From an uncultured Ruminococcus sp. (GTDB lineage: Bacteria > Bacillota > Clostridia > Oscillospirales > Ruminococcaceae), in contig CAMKMD010000005.1 in NCBI GenBank assembly GCA_946413815.1, forward strand, positions 40,101 to 104,100: a stretch of 64,000 bases of DNA, read 5' to 3'. The translations under genes were made by a program, and so were the position numbers. The notes under the pieces are model-generated. The model was given only the letters and a program-made list of their open reading frames with translations. It did not search any database and was not told where the DNA came from. Shown piece after piece: positions 19,398 through 28,738 of this stretch; position 1 is the first letter of the stretch; each line of letters starts with the position of its first letter.

Positions 19398-20873
19398 TCA
19401 CTCAACTTTATTCGCCGTTTTTTGTTCAGCTTTACCAGTTTTAATATCACTGATCTTAAACCAGAATGTCGAGCCTTTACCTATCGTGCTGCGAACACCG
19501 CAGTCGTAACCATGAAGCTTCAGCACCGCCTTGACTATCGACAGGCCTAGTCCAGTTCCTACTACCTCTCTCTTGTGGTTCTCAGAACGATAATACTTGT
19601 CGAATATCAGCTTGATCTTGTCCTCCTCTATGCCGTCACCGGTGTCCTCAACTTCGATGATAACACCGTCAGGGACATTCTTCTGGCGGACAAAGACCTG
19701 CTTGTCCTCGCCTGTATAGTTAATAGCATTGTTGATCAGATTATATATTACCTGTTCTATCTTCACGACATCACAGTATACCAGCCTCTCCTCGTCGGGA
19801 GTGAAGTGTATGCTGTAGCCCATCTGATCTGATATGCCCTTGAAGCGCCCGATGATGGCGGTCAGCTTGTCGCGTATCTCAAACTCGGATGGGCTGAGCT
19901 TCTGCCTTCCGCTCTCAAGTTTGGATAGGTCGAGGATATCGTTTACCATTGCAGAAAGGCGGTCGGTCTCGTTGATGATTATCCCGAGATGCTCATTACG
20001 CTTTACAGGGTTATCGCCGGAAAGGTCGCGTATCATCTCTGCATAAGCCTTCAGCATGGTAAGCGGTGTGCGGAGATCATGCGATACATTGGCGATAAGG
20101 TCACGCTGCATCGTATCCACACGCATAAGTTCCTTTTCTGCGTAGGTCAGTGTCTCTGCAAGCTTTCGTACCTCGAGGTATCCTCTTCCGTCAAACTGTG
20201 TATCAAACTCACCGCGGGCAAGATGCTCGGCAGAGCTTGTGATCCTGTCGATGGGCCTTGCGATTCGCCTTGCCATAAACAGTGATATCACAAGGGCAAA
20301 GAGTATGAGTATCGCAGTTATGATCAGCAGCTGGCGCTTGATTATGGTAACTGTGGAATCAACAGGCTCGAGTGCCGCATTGATGAGGAGATATCCCTCA
20401 GGAGCTTCCGGTAAGCCGAGTACGCCGCCGTATATGATCATCTTGTATTTGCTGCGGGGGTTCTGATCAAGCATAAGACTCGACTGATTGCCGTTCTCGT
20501 TGATCATCTTGACATACTTGTATATGCTGTTTTCACGGCCATGTACCATACAGTCTCCGAGTACGTGTTTACTGGTATACGGTCTTCCGTACCTGTCAAG
20601 CACCTCAACGCAAACATTGTTCTTTACGGCAAGGGTATTGATCGTATCAGAAAAGCTCTTCATGTCTCCCGATTCATAGGCCTTTGTTATCTGTTCTGCC
20701 GTATTCGTCACATCGAGCCTGGTCATCTTCCTGTAGAAGGACTCAAAGAAGAGTGTCTGGAACAGCCACAGGAGCACGAATACGATGATCGTGAAGACTA
20801 TGAAGTACGACCATATCGTGAATTTCAGCGGCACCTGCCCCATCAGGGCACGATACTTCTTAGTTAACTTCAA
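19398..20873 (-). CDS. sensor histidine kinase
   Basis: A 491-residue membrane sensor kinase. TM1 is about residues 18-43, then an extracytoplasmic domain of about 135 residues, TM2 about 181-200, HAMP (ARRIARPIDRI), HisKA with His265 in NVSHDLRTP, and an ATPase domain with NNAINYT, DTGDGI and GTGLGLSI. It overlaps the response regulator stop by 14 bases. The architecture resembles PhoR/VicK-type kinases, but no PAS domain is visible. The signal is unknown. Confidence 0.93.
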   Translation of the reverse strand: MKLTKKYRALMGQVPLKFTIWSYFIVFTIIVFVLLWLFQTLFFESFYRKMTRLDVTNTAEQITKAYESGDMKSFSDTINTLAVKNNVCVEVLDRYGRPYTSKHVLGDCMVHGRENSIYKYVKMINENGNQSSLMLDQNPRSKYKMIIYGGVLGLPEAPEGYLLINAALEPVDSTVTIIKRQLLIITAILILFALVISLFMARRIARPIDRITSSAEHLARGEFDTQFDGRGYLEVRKLAETLTYAEKELMRVDTMQRDLIANVSHDLRTPLTMLKAYAEMIRDLSGDNPVKRNEHLGIIINETDRLSAMVNDILDLSKLESGRQKLSPSEFEIRDKLTAIIGRFKGISDQMGYSIHFTPDEERLVYCDVVKIEQVIYNLINNAINYTGEDKQVFVRQKNVPDGVIIEVEDTGDGIEEDKIKLIFDKYYRSENHKREVVGTGLGLSIVKAVLKLHGYDCGVRSTIGKGSTFWFKISDIKTGKAEQKTANKVE

Positions 20874-21537
20874 ACTTGTATCCCATTCCTCTCAGGGTGA
20901 CAATGAATTTTCTGTACTCTCCGAGACTGTTCCTGAGCATCTTGATATGAGTATCAACCGTTCTGTCGTCGCCGAAGAAATCATAACCCCATACCTCTTC
21001 AAGGAGCTTGTCTCTTGAAAGGGCAATATTCTTGTTACGCACAAGATAGAAGAGAAGGTCGTACTCCTTGGGAGTCATGGAAGCCTTTTCGCCGTTTACA
21101 TATACCTCACGGCCGGAGATATCGACTTCAAGGCCTTCAAAAACATATTTGTCAGGCTGTGCGGCGTCTGCCACCTTGGTGTTGCGCTTCAGAACGACCT
21201 TTACCCTCGCCATGAGTTCCTTGGGTGAGAAAGGCTTTACAACGTAGTCATCAACGCCTATCTCAAATCCGAAAAGCTTATCATACTCCTCGCCTCTTGC
21301 AGAGAGCATAATGACGGGAATGTTCTTGCTCTTGTGTATCTCCTTGCATGCTGAATAACCATCGAGTCTCGGCATCATGACATCCATGATGATAAGGTCA
21401 TAGTCGTTGTCATGACAGAGGGTCACAGCCTCCATGCCGTTTTCAGCCTCGGTCACCTCATAACCTTCAAATTCCGCATACTCTCTTACGACCTTGCGGA
21501 TATTTACTTCGTCGTCTACTATAAGAATGTGAGCCAT
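20860..21537 (-). CDS. OmpR/PhoB-family response regulator
   Basis: A 225-residue regulator: receiver domain (residues 1-118) with Asp in DLIIMDVMMP and the switch Lys in VVKPFSPKEL, then a winged-helix DNA-binding domain (SRDKLLEEVWGYDFFGDDRTVDTHI region). I chose ATG at 21537 because GGAGG stands eight bases upstream; an earlier in-frame start is not supported. It is the partner of the overlapping kinase. Its promoter carries a direct repeat of the PhoB type, pointing to autoregulation. Confidence 0.93.
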   Translation of the reverse strand: MAHILIVDDEVNIRKVVREYAEFEGYEVTEAENGMEAVTLCHDNDYDLIIMDVMMPRLDGYSACKEIHKSKNIPVIMLSARGEEYDKLFGFEIGVDDYVVKPFSPKELMARVKVVLKRNTKVADAAQPDKYVFEGLEVDISGREVYVNGEKASMTPKEYDLLFYLVRNKNIALSRDKLLEEVWGYDFFGDDRTVDTHIKMLRNSLGEYRKFIVTLRGMGYKFEVN

Positions 21538-21612
21538 AAAAACCTCCGTATTACTGGTATATTGATCAGCAGCGCAGGCAAGTCCGATGTTCCCCTGCAA
21601 TGCTATATGTTT

Positions 21613-21646
21613 ATTCTACCACACAAAAGTGAATAAACTGTGAAGT
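21613..21646 (-). promoter_or_regulatory. promoter with TTCAC direct repeat upstream of the two-component operon
   Basis: On the minus strand TTCAC occurs twice with exact 11-base spacing (21640-21644 and 21629-21633), followed by TAGAAT at 21613-21618 as a -10. Eleven-base direct repeats are the usual binding pattern of OmpR/PhoB regulators. Confidence 0.55.
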
Positions 21647-21784
21647 TTTCTTGTACATTTACGGTAAATTTATAAAAAATGTATTGTAAGTACAAAAATC
21701 ATATTGACTTTTTAGGTTATAATTGCTATAATAGTAATAAGTGGAGCTATAAATCTGCTAATTTGAACGAAGGAGGCGGAGAAT

Positions 21785-24022
21785 TTGAAGAAGGGTACCC
21801 CCCTTGCCGCAGCTCTTGTGATCGCTGCAGCCACTGCACTTATTGTTATCTTCTCGTTTATCAAACCGGAAACGAGCAAGACTATGATAATTGTTTATAT
21901 ATGTACGGTTCTCGGCCTCGGACTGCTCACTTACGTTCTGAGCAAACTGTACCTCTCTCATCGTTCGTCAGTTGATATGGATGATTTCACAGGCATTGCG
22001 GAGGGTCTCAATACAGAGATCGTTGTATGGAGCGATGACCTTTCATATATTTTCATGAACAGTCAGCTCCGGAAGCTGCTTGCTATCCCGGAGGACAAGA
22101 AGGATCTGAAGCTTGATCTTATAAGAGCCTTCGGCGGCGAGCATGACGGAGACAGCATATTCCACACTATCACAGAGAACGGAAGCCATGAAGCCACTTT
22201 CACCAATTCCTGCGGACAGCTCATAAGCATAGCGTGGAGCACTTCCCTTATCAAAAAGCGCAAGAAGAATGCACTCTATCTCAGCAACGGCTTCAACCTC
22301 ACTGACATCAAGAAAATGAGGACAAGCCTTGCAAGTGCCAACGATTTCTTCAACAACGCCATGAACCTTGCCGAGATCGGTTTCATCATGAGTACGGACA
22401 GAAAGCGATATGCCGCTTCTCCCGAGACCGTGCGCATGCTCGGACTGCGGGCTACCAGCGTGGACTTGAAGGAATTCCGTTCGCTTATAGAGCCAAGCAC
22501 AAGAATGGAATTCGATCACGCTATAAAGACAGCATTTGACAACTACGGTGAGGTCAAGAACATCGAGCTGAGGATAAAGTCGGCAAACGGCACCTACAGA
22601 TGGTACTCCTTCCGTTACAAGGCCATCAAGGCTACAGGCAATACCCTCCCCCTCTTCGGCGGCGCTCTTATGGATATCACACACGAGCACGAAAAGGACG
22701 CTATAATCGAGAAGCTCGCCTTCACCGACGAGGTCACCAAGAATGCCAACCGCAACAAGCTCCTTGACTGGGGCAAGACGGTATACGAACGCTGCCAGCG
22801 GGACAGATCCTCCTACTGGATAATCGTTTTCGATATCGACCGCTTCCATATCATCAATGATACCTGCGGCTACGATCAGGGAAACAGGATACTCAAGGAT
22901 TTCTCAGACATTCTCTGCAAGGTAAAATCCAACTACAAGTCGGATGCCCTTGCCGCAAGGATAAGCGGCGATAATTTCGCCCTGATCATCCCCAATAATC
23001 CCTTCGAGAAGGACGAGCCCTCTGCTACCATAAAGAGGGTACAATACGAATTCGCACAGCTCGCCGACAACGACTTTGCAGCACTTAACCTCAGCTGTTC
23101 TGCCGGCTATTCACTCATGCCAAGCGACGGTCAATCCTTCCTCGATGTTATGGAGCACGCTGAATTTGCGCTCAAATCCGCTTCCGGCTATCAGAGCTCC
23201 ATACGTGCATACGAACCCAAGATGCACGACACCATCATTGACAGCACTGAGCTTGAAAAGGCTCTTGCGCGTGCCATTGAGAAGAATGAGCTGAAGCTCT
23301 ACTATCAGCCGAAGATAAACCTCAGAACAGGCAGACTCGTGGGCGTTGAGGCTCTTATCCGCTGGATAAAGCCCGACGGCACTATAGTCAAACCTGATGA
23401 TTTCGTACCCGTTGCGGAAAGCTCACATCTTATAAGCAAGATCAGTGACTTCGTACTCAACGAGGGCTGCCGTCAGAACAAGATGTGGCAGAGAATGGGC
23501 TTTCCGAACATAGTTATGTCAATTAACTTTACCTCGAGCGACTTCTATCAGAAGGACCTCAAGGATAAGGTATCAGAAGCGCTCAAACGCAACAACCTTG
23601 AACCGCAGTGGCTCGAAGTGGAGCTCACCGAGACACTTGCGCTGAGCGATATAGACTTCGCCGTAAGCCAGATGAACAAGCTCAGAGAACTTGGAGTAAA
23701 ACTCGCTATGGACGATTTCGGCACAGGCTATTCATCCCTGAGCTATCTGCAGATACTTCCGATCACACTGCTCAAGCTCGACCGCTCCTTTATAACCGAT
23801 ATCCAGAATGACAACATCGCATACGAAATAGTATCTGCTGTCATAAGGATCGCCAAATCCAAGAAGATCGAGACTATCGCTGAAGGAATCGAGAACCCGG
23901 AGCAGCAGAAGATACTGCGCGAGGCAGGCTGTGACTTAGGTCAGGGCTACCTCTACGGAAGACCAATGCCCCACACAGAGCTGGAGGAATTCTTCCGCAG
24001 AAACATGAGGAGCAAAAAATGA
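21785..24022 (+). CDS. membrane GGDEF-EAL protein, degenerate GGDEF
   Basis: A 745-residue c-di-GMP protein. Two N-terminal hydrophobic segments (about 7-25 and 34-55) are followed by PAS-like regions (about 65-300), a GGDEF domain (about 310-470) and an EAL domain (about 490-740). The GGDEF signature reads SGDNF near residue 393, so cyclase activity is unlikely. The EAL domain keeps EAL (residue 521 area), the DDFGTGYSS loop and the ELTE glutamate, so phosphodiesterase activity is likely. The start is TTG with GGAGG eight bases upstream. It overlaps the next gene by four bases. Confidence 0.9.
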   Translation: MKKGTPLAAALVIAAATALIVIFSFIKPETSKTMIIVYICTVLGLGLLTYVLSKLYLSHRSSVDMDDFTGIAEGLNTEIVVWSDDLSYIFMNSQLRKLLAIPEDKKDLKLDLIRAFGGEHDGDSIFHTITENGSHEATFTNSCGQLISIAWSTSLIKKRKKNALYLSNGFNLTDIKKMRTSLASANDFFNNAMNLAEIGFIMSTDRKRYAASPETVRMLGLRATSVDLKEFRSLIEPSTRMEFDHAIKTAFDNYGEVKNIELRIKSANGTYRWYSFRYKAIKATGNTLPLFGGALMDITHEHEKDAIIEKLAFTDEVTKNANRNKLLDWGKTVYERCQRDRSSYWIIVFDIDRFHIINDTCGYDQGNRILKDFSDILCKVKSNYKSDALAARISGDNFALIIPNNPFEKDEPSATIKRVQYEFAQLADNDFAALNLSCSAGYSLMPSDGQSFLDVMEHAEFALKSASGYQSSIRAYEPKMHDTIIDSTELEKALARAIEKNELKLYYQPKINLRTGRLVGVEALIRWIKPDGTIVKPDDFVPVAESSHLISKISDFVLNEGCRQNKMWQRMGFPNIVMSINFTSSDFYQKDLKDKVSEALKRNNLEPQWLEVELTETLALSDIDFAVSQMNKLRELGVKLAMDDFGTGYSSLSYLQILPITLLKLDRSFITDIQNDNIAYEIVSAVIRIAKSKKIETIAEGIENPEQQKILREAGCDLGQGYLYGRPMPHTELEEFFRRNMRSKK

Positions 24023-24537
24023 AACTTTATATAAAACAAAAGGTCTTTTCATGGAACGACAAGTTCATTGTAAAGGACGAGGACGACAAGGATGTCTATG
24101 TCGTCAGCGGTGAGGTGCTCTCCCTGAAGCGCAAGCTGCATATCAGGGACAGCGAGGACAGAGAGGTCGCAAATGTTCAGCAGAAACCTCTCTCCTTTAT
24201 GCCGAGATATTCCATCGCCCTGCACACAGGTGAAAAACTCACCGTGCATCAGCGTATGTCATTCCTGAGATCAAAATATGATGTTGAGCCCATAAACTGG
24301 AGAGTTGAGGGCAAGGTGAATCAGCATGAGTTTTCGATATTCAACGGCAATAATACTATTGCCGTGATAAAAAAAGCCTTTTTCACATGGGGCGACAGCT
24401 ATGAGATCACGATAGAGGACCCGGAGAATGAACTGGCTGTACTCTCTGTCGTACTCACTATCGACTGCATGAAGGCGGACTGCGATGCAGTAATGATATC
24501 CAGTCCCGGTTTAGGTATCAATGCGGGTGCTGTCTGA
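24019..24537 (+). CDS. LURP-one-related (DUF567/YxjI-type) protein
   Basis: A 172-residue protein with the tubby-like beta pattern of the LURP-one family (MKLYIKQKVFSWNDKFIV, DVYVVSGEVLSLKRKLHI, WRVEGKV, IAVIKKAFFTWGDSYEI). No enzymatic function is known; related domains bind phosphoinositides or sit near membranes. ATGA overlaps the stop of the GGDEF-EAL gene, which implies translational coupling and perhaps a shared signalling role. Confidence 0.8.
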   Translation: MKLYIKQKVFSWNDKFIVKDEDDKDVYVVSGEVLSLKRKLHIRDSEDREVANVQQKPLSFMPRYSIALHTGEKLTVHQRMSFLRSKYDVEPINWRVEGKVNQHEFSIFNGNNTIAVIKKAFFTWGDSYEITIEDPENELAVLSVVLTIDCMKADCDAVMISSPGLGINAGAV

Positions 24538-24569
24538 CTGCACCGCGAATAAACAACGGAGGTAATACT

Positions 24570-25652
24570 ATGAAAAGAAGAATCGGAATCCTCACCAGCG
24601 GAGGAGACTGCCCCGGTCTGAACGCCACTATCAGAGGAGTTGCCAAGGCCTGCTATGAGCGCTTCGGCGAGGACAATGTTGAGATCGTAGGTATATCCAA
24701 CGGCTACTACGGACTTATCAACAACCTCTGCAAGGATATGACCCCCTCCTCCTTCTCAGGAATACTCACTCAGGGCGGCACCATCTTCGGTACGAAGAGA
24801 CAGCCCTTCAAGATGATGCAGGTCATCGGTGAGGACAATGTTGACAAGGTAAAGAACATGAAGGAGACCTACAAGAAGCAGAAGCTGGACTGCCTGCTCA
24901 CCCTCGGCGGCAACGGCACTCACAAGACCTCGAAACTGCTCTCCGATGAGGGCCTCAACGTCATAGGTCTTCCAAAGACCATTGACAATGATATCTACGG
25001 CACTGATGTCACCTTCGGATTCCATACCGCTGTTGATATTGCTACCGATGTTATAGACAGACTGCACACCACTGCCGCATCCCACAGCCGTATCCTCGTA
25101 TGTGAGATCATGGGCAACAAGGCAGGATGGCTCACACTGAATGCCGGCATCGCAGGCGGTGCGGACATCATCATCATCCCCGAGATCCCCTACGATATAG
25201 ACAAGGTATGCGATGCTGTCATGGCAAGAAGCGCATCAGGCAAAGCCTTCTCCATACTCGCTGTTGCTGAGGGTGCCTACGATATCAACGAGGCTCAGAT
25301 GAAGAAGAAGGAGCGTGCAAAGAAGCGTTCAGAGGCAGGCATCATCACAGCTACAGGACGCATTGCTGCTCAGATACAGGCCAACACCGGTATGGAGGCA
25401 AGAGTATGCGTTCCCGGACATATGCTCAGAGGCGGTGCTCCGAGCGCCTATGACCGTGTGCTTTCAACCCAGTTCGGCGTACACGCTGCCTATATGATAT
25501 CACAGGAGAAATACGGAAGGACCGTTGCCAAGATAGGCAACAAGATAACCTCCAACAAGCTCGCTGATATTGCCGGCAAGACAAAGTTCGTAAATACGGA
25601 CAACCACCTTGTTATTGCTGCAAGAGATATCGGCGTATCATTCGGCGACTGA
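24570..25652 (+). CDS. pfkA: 6-phosphofructokinase
   Basis: Phosphorylates fructose 6-phosphate in glycolysis. The 360 residues show GILTSGGDCPGLNA at the start, the catalytic PKTIDND motif, MGNKAGWL and the effector-side EGAYD. Two positions matter for the phosphoryl donor. The nucleotide motif is GGNGT, so the usual Asp of GGDG is Asn while the following Gly is kept. The PKTIDND lysine is the type found in PPi-using and mixed group III enzymes. The donor (ATP or PPi) is therefore uncertain. GGAGG lies upstream and a strong terminator follows. Confidence 0.9.
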   Translation: MKRRIGILTSGGDCPGLNATIRGVAKACYERFGEDNVEIVGISNGYYGLINNLCKDMTPSSFSGILTQGGTIFGTKRQPFKMMQVIGEDNVDKVKNMKETYKKQKLDCLLTLGGNGTHKTSKLLSDEGLNVIGLPKTIDNDIYGTDVTFGFHTAVDIATDVIDRLHTTAASHSRILVCEIMGNKAGWLTLNAGIAGGADIIIIPEIPYDIDKVCDAVMARSASGKAFSILAVAEGAYDINEAQMKKKERAKKRSEAGIITATGRIAAQIQANTGMEARVCVPGHMLRGGAPSAYDRVLSTQFGVHAAYMISQEKYGRTVAKIGNKITSNKLADIAGKTKFVNTDNHLVIAARDIGVSFGD

Positions 25653-25656
25653 TAAC

Positions 25657-25700
25657 AAAACTCCCCCGCCCGGACCGGTGCCCTGCGGGGGAGTTTTCTT
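25657..25700. terminator. bidirectional terminator between pfkA and lysR gene
   Basis: A 13-bp perfect stem, AAAACTCCCCCGC/GCGGGGGAGTTTT, with T-runs in both directions. Confidence 0.9.
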
Positions 25701-26610
25701 ATACTGTGCTCTTATTTATTATATCCTTCAGCTTTTCTATGTACAGCTTTCCGAGCTCCGAGAGTACTGCATCCTTCCGGGTTATGTAGCCTATCTCCAT
25801 CTCGTCCGTGCCGCCGGTTATGGGTACGGCAGTATAATCGGGACCATTCAGGGGGCCGCAGATTATTCCCGAACAGAAGGTATAGCCGTCAAGGCCCTTC
25901 ATAAGATTCAGCATGGTGGACCTGTCGCAGGCGTGGATAACACGGGAGAATCCCTCGGTGCTGAATATCTCTTCAGCGTAATAGAAGGAGCTCTTGTCAC
26001 CCTGCTCGAAGGTAAGGCAGGGATACTCTTCAAGCTCTTCAACTGTCACGCTCTCGCGCTTTGCAAGAGGATGTCCGTTCCACATATAGGCATAGACCTG
26101 GCAATCGGTGAGATGAGTGAATTTAAGGCCGTTTACCTGAAGTAGCTTTGTGATGACCTGGCGGTTGAAGCCGCTGAGATAGAGCACGCCTATCTCGCTC
26201 TTCATTGTCACTACATCGCTTATGACCTCGGATGTCTTCGTCTCACGGATAGCAAAATCATAGTCGGCTGTGTTGAAATCCCGCACAAGCTCTACGAAAG
26301 CCTCAGTCACGAAGGAATAGTGCTGTGAGGATACGCCGAACTTGCGGCGGATACTCCCCTCAAGATAATGCTCACGGAGAACCTCGTACTGCTGGTATAC
26401 CTGACGGGCATAGGTTATGAACTCAGCTCCGTCTGCTGTAAGAGTCACTCCCCTGCCGCTGCGGTTGAAGATGGTTATGCCAAGCTCCTTTTCAAGCTCG
26501 CGGACTGCGCTCGTCAGGGAGGGCTGTGCTACATATAGCAGCTCCGAGGCCTTGTTCATGGAACCCGTCTCAGAGATAGTTATCACGTAATTGAGCTGCT
26601 GAAGAGTCAT
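25699..26610 (-). CDS. LysR-family transcriptional regulator
   Basis: A 303-residue regulator with the LysR winged helix at the N-terminus (MTLQQLNYVITISETGSMNKASELLYVAQPS region), a linker helix and a periplasmic-binding-like effector domain (VTGG...). It is read divergently from the Rrf2 gene, 108 bases apart. The neighbourhood of cysteine genes raises the possibility of a sulfur-related effector as in CysB or CmbR, but no effector can be inferred from sequence. Confidence 0.9.
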   Translation of the reverse strand: MTLQQLNYVITISETGSMNKASELLYVAQPSLTSAVRELEKELGITIFNRSGRGVTLTADGAEFITYARQVYQQYEVLREHYLEGSIRRKFGVSSQHYSFVTEAFVELVRDFNTADYDFAIRETKTSEVISDVVTMKSEIGVLYLSGFNRQVITKLLQVNGLKFTHLTDCQVYAYMWNGHPLAKRESVTVEELEEYPCLTFEQGDKSSFYYAEEIFSTEGFSRVIHACDRSTMLNLMKGLDGYTFCSGIICGPLNGPDYTAVPITGGTDEMEIGYITRKDAVLSELGKLYIEKLKDIINKSTV

Positions 26611-26658
26611 TGCTGCTCCTTTCTTCGGAACTATTTTTTCCGAAAAAGAAAAATGTAC

Positions 26659-26687
26659 TTGAAAACATAGTAAACCTATGTTATAAT
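26659..26687 (+). promoter_or_regulatory. Rrf2 gene promoter with dyad filling the spacer
   Basis: TTGAAA (26659-26664), 17 bases, TATAAT (26682-26687). The whole spacer is the inverted repeat ACATAG-TAAAC-CTATGT (26665-26681). A repressor bound here would cover the face of DNA used by RNA polymerase, so autorepression by the Rrf2 protein is likely. Confidence 0.75.
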
Positions 26688-26718
26688 TAAGAAAAAGAAT
26701 TCTCCCGGGAGGAAAGCT

Positions 26719-27156
26719 ATGAAAATATCAACCAAAGGAAGATATGCCCTGAGACTGGTCATCGACCTCGCAGAGCACACCGGCGAAGGTTTTATTTCGC
26801 TGAAGGATGTTGCGGACAGACAGTCCATATCCAAGAAATACCTTGAACAGATAGTGCCCATGCTGAATAAGAGCGGCATTCTCCATACCAACCGCGGCAA
26901 TCGCGGCGGCTACATCCTTTCCGCAGACCCTGCTGAGCTGAGCGTTGGAGATATACTCAGAGCAACAGAGGGCAGCCTTGCACCTGTATCCTGCCTTGAT
27001 TACGAGCCCAATACCTGCGAGCGCTGTGATGAATGTGCAACGCTTTATGTATGGGAGGGGCTGTTCAGAACAGTCAGCGAATATCTCGACGCCATATCCA
27101 TAAAGGATATTATCGAGCACACCGCAGACAAGACAGGAAATGACTACGTTATCTGA
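26719..27156 (+). CDS. Rrf2-family regulator (CymR/IscR-like)
   Basis: A 145-residue winged-helix regulator (MKISTKGRYALRLVIDLA start, ISKKYLEQI, NRGGYILS). Close to the C-terminal half are five cysteines (SC at about 93, then CERCDEC), a pattern like the three-cysteine [2Fe-2S] site of IscR, so a cluster or thiol sensor is plausible. The convergent neighbour is cysK, and CymR-type Rrf2 proteins regulate cysteine synthesis in Firmicutes, partly by binding CysK. A role in cysteine or Fe-S control is therefore likely but unproven. GGAGG lies upstream. Confidence 0.88.
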   Translation: MKISTKGRYALRLVIDLAEHTGEGFISLKDVADRQSISKKYLEQIVPMLNKSGILHTNRGNRGGYILSADPAELSVGDILRATEGSLAPVSCLDYEPNTCERCDECATLYVWEGLFRTVSEYLDAISIKDIIEHTADKTGNDYVI

Positions 27157-27160
27157 AATA

Positions 27161-27199
27161 CGCCGTACACCCCGGCTCGGGAGTGTACGGCGCTTTTTT
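27161..27199. terminator. terminator between Rrf2 gene and cysK
   Basis: A 10-bp stem CGCCGTACAC/GTGTACGGCG with a 12-base loop, followed by six T residues on the plus strand. Confidence 0.88.
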
Positions 27200-27216
27200 C
27201 GGGGTATTTACTGCTA

Positions 27217-28143
27217 TTATTCAAACATAGGTGTGGAAAGATAACGCTCGCCTGTATCCGGGAGAAGTGCTACGATAGTCTTGCCCTTGTTCTCGGGACG
27301 CTTTGCAAGCTCTATAGCTGCCCAGAGTGCTGCACCGGAGGAGATACCGACAAGGATACCCTCTGTACGTGCTGCAAGACGGCCTGCTGCGAAAGCATCG
27401 TCATTCTCAACAGTGATGATCTCATCATAGATGCCGGTATCAAGAGTCTCAGGAACGAAGCCTGCACCGATACCCTGGATCTTGTGGGGACCTGCCTTGC
27501 CCTCGGAAAGTACGGGGGAGCTCTTGGGCTCAACTGCAACTACCTTGACATCGGGGTTTACGGACTTGAGGTACGCACCTGTACCGCTGATAGTACCGCC
27601 TGTACCTACACCTGCTACAAAGATATCAACCTTACCGTCTGTATCCTTCCAGATCTCAGGACCTGTGGTTTCCTTGTGGATCTTCGGGTTTGCAGGGTTT
27701 GTGAACTGTGAGGGGATGAAGCTGTCCGGGATCTCTGCTGCAAGCTCGGAAGCCTTTGCGATAGCGCCCTTCATACCCTTTGTACCCTCTGTGAGTACAA
27801 GCTCTGCACCGTATGCCTTCATAAGGTTGCGGCGCTCAATACTCATGGTCTCGGGCATTGTGATGATAAGCCTGTAGCCTCTTGATGCTGCTACTGAAGC
27901 AAGTCCGATACCTGTATTGCCGCTGGTAGGCTCGATGATAACGCTGCCGGGCTTGAGAAGGCCTTTCTCCTCTGCATCGTCGATCATTGCCTTGGCGATC
28001 CTGTCCTTAACGCTTCCTGCGGGATTGAAGAATTCAAGCTTTGCAACGATCTTTGCGCCGATCTCTGTGTCCTTCTCAATGTTCCTGAGCTCTATAAGAG
28101 GTGTTCCTCCGATAAGATCTGTAATTCTTGTGTATACTGCCAT
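27217..28143 (-). CDS. cysK: cysteine synthase A
   Basis: O-acetylserine sulfhydrylase, which makes cysteine from O-acetylserine and sulfide with PLP. The 308 residues show the PLP lysine in PAGSVKDR (about residue 45), the substrate loop PTSGNTGIG, the phosphate-binding GTGGTISG and the SSGA motif near the end. No serine acetyltransferase gene is adjacent. AAAGGAG lies upstream of the ATG. The promoter carries a candidate Rrf2 operator resembling the one in the convergent regulator gene. Confidence 0.96.
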   Translation of the reverse strand: MAVYTRITDLIGGTPLIELRNIEKDTEIGAKIVAKLEFFNPAGSVKDRIAKAMIDDAEEKGLLKPGSVIIEPTSGNTGIGLASVAASRGYRLIITMPETMSIERRNLMKAYGAELVLTEGTKGMKGAIAKASELAAEIPDSFIPSQFTNPANPKIHKETTGPEIWKDTDGKVDIFVAGVGTGGTISGTGAYLKSVNPDVKVVAVEPKSSPVLSEGKAGPHKIQGIGAGFVPETLDTGIYDEIITVENDDAFAAGRLAARTEGILVGISSGAALWAAIELAKRPENKGKTIVALLPDTGERYLSTPMFE

Positions 28144-28271
28144 GGTTCATTTCTCCTTTATATAAAAATAATAATATTGACTATATGAAAAGACGAAGCT
28201 GAGCTTCAACATCGTCTATCTGTCACGCTGACATACCATTCAGACATGATCCTCACACCCTTTCTTATTTT

Positions 28272-28323
28272 TCCTATCTGTTTGGTATGATTACATTATA
28301 GCACCATTTATAGCTTTTGTCAA
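28272..28323 (-). promoter_or_regulatory. cysK promoter and candidate Rrf2 operator
   Basis: On the minus strand TTGACA (28318-28323), 17 bases, TATAAT (28295-28300). Just past the -10 is CATACCAAACAGATAGGA (28272-28289). It shares CATA-N2-AAAC-N2-AT with the dyad in the Rrf2 gene promoter. Its place over the transcription start fits repression. A leader of about 130 bases follows, in which no riboswitch was recognised. Confidence 0.6.
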
Positions 28324-28375
28324 TAGCCAAATCAAAAAACTCTCTAAATAATTTATAACTCTTTCTTATAACAAG

Positions 28376-28738
28376 TTATCCGGTCAGTGAATAGCTCATA
28401 TCTATGGCTGATATCACATCCTCCTCGGGAACCGTGCCATCGAGAAGTATAGATATCCATGACTGCTTGTTCATATGATAACCTGGATAGTAGCCTTCCT
28501 TTTTAATAAGAGATCCGCTCATGAGAGGATCGCACTTCACGTTGAGTATACGCACCCTCCTGTCGCTGTCCATACCGAGCTTACAAGCCTGCACTGTCAT
28601 TATAAGAGCGAACCATTTCTTGTTGTCGCTGCGGCGAAATACAGCTGCATCAGGCGTTCTTGTCCAGAGATACTCCGGCTCTGCACCGTAGTATTCCATG
28701 ACATGATCGAACAGGCGGCGGTCGGTTATCCTATCCAT
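28376..28738 (-). CDS. MmcQ/YjbR (DUF419) family protein
   Basis: A 120-residue protein of the MmcQ/YjbR fold (WTRTPDAAVFRRSDNKKWFALIM, GYHMNKQSWISILLDGTVPEEDV). These proteins have a CyaY-like, putatively DNA-binding fold and no established function. I chose ATG at 28738 because AGGAG sits seven to nine bases upstream; an in-frame TTG six codons earlier overlaps that site. Confidence 0.85.
   Translation of the reverse strand: MDRITDRRLFDHVMEYYGAEPEYLWTRTPDAAVFRRSDNKKWFALIMTVQACKLGMDSDRRVRILNVKCDPLMSGSLIKKEGYYPGYHMNKQSWISILLDGTVPEEDVISAIDMSYSLTG

Noticed and set aside
28144..28271. S-box, T-box or other riboswitch in the cysK leader
   Set aside because: No T-box core or SAM-switch pattern was found; only a GAAGCTGAGCTTC palindrome is visible.
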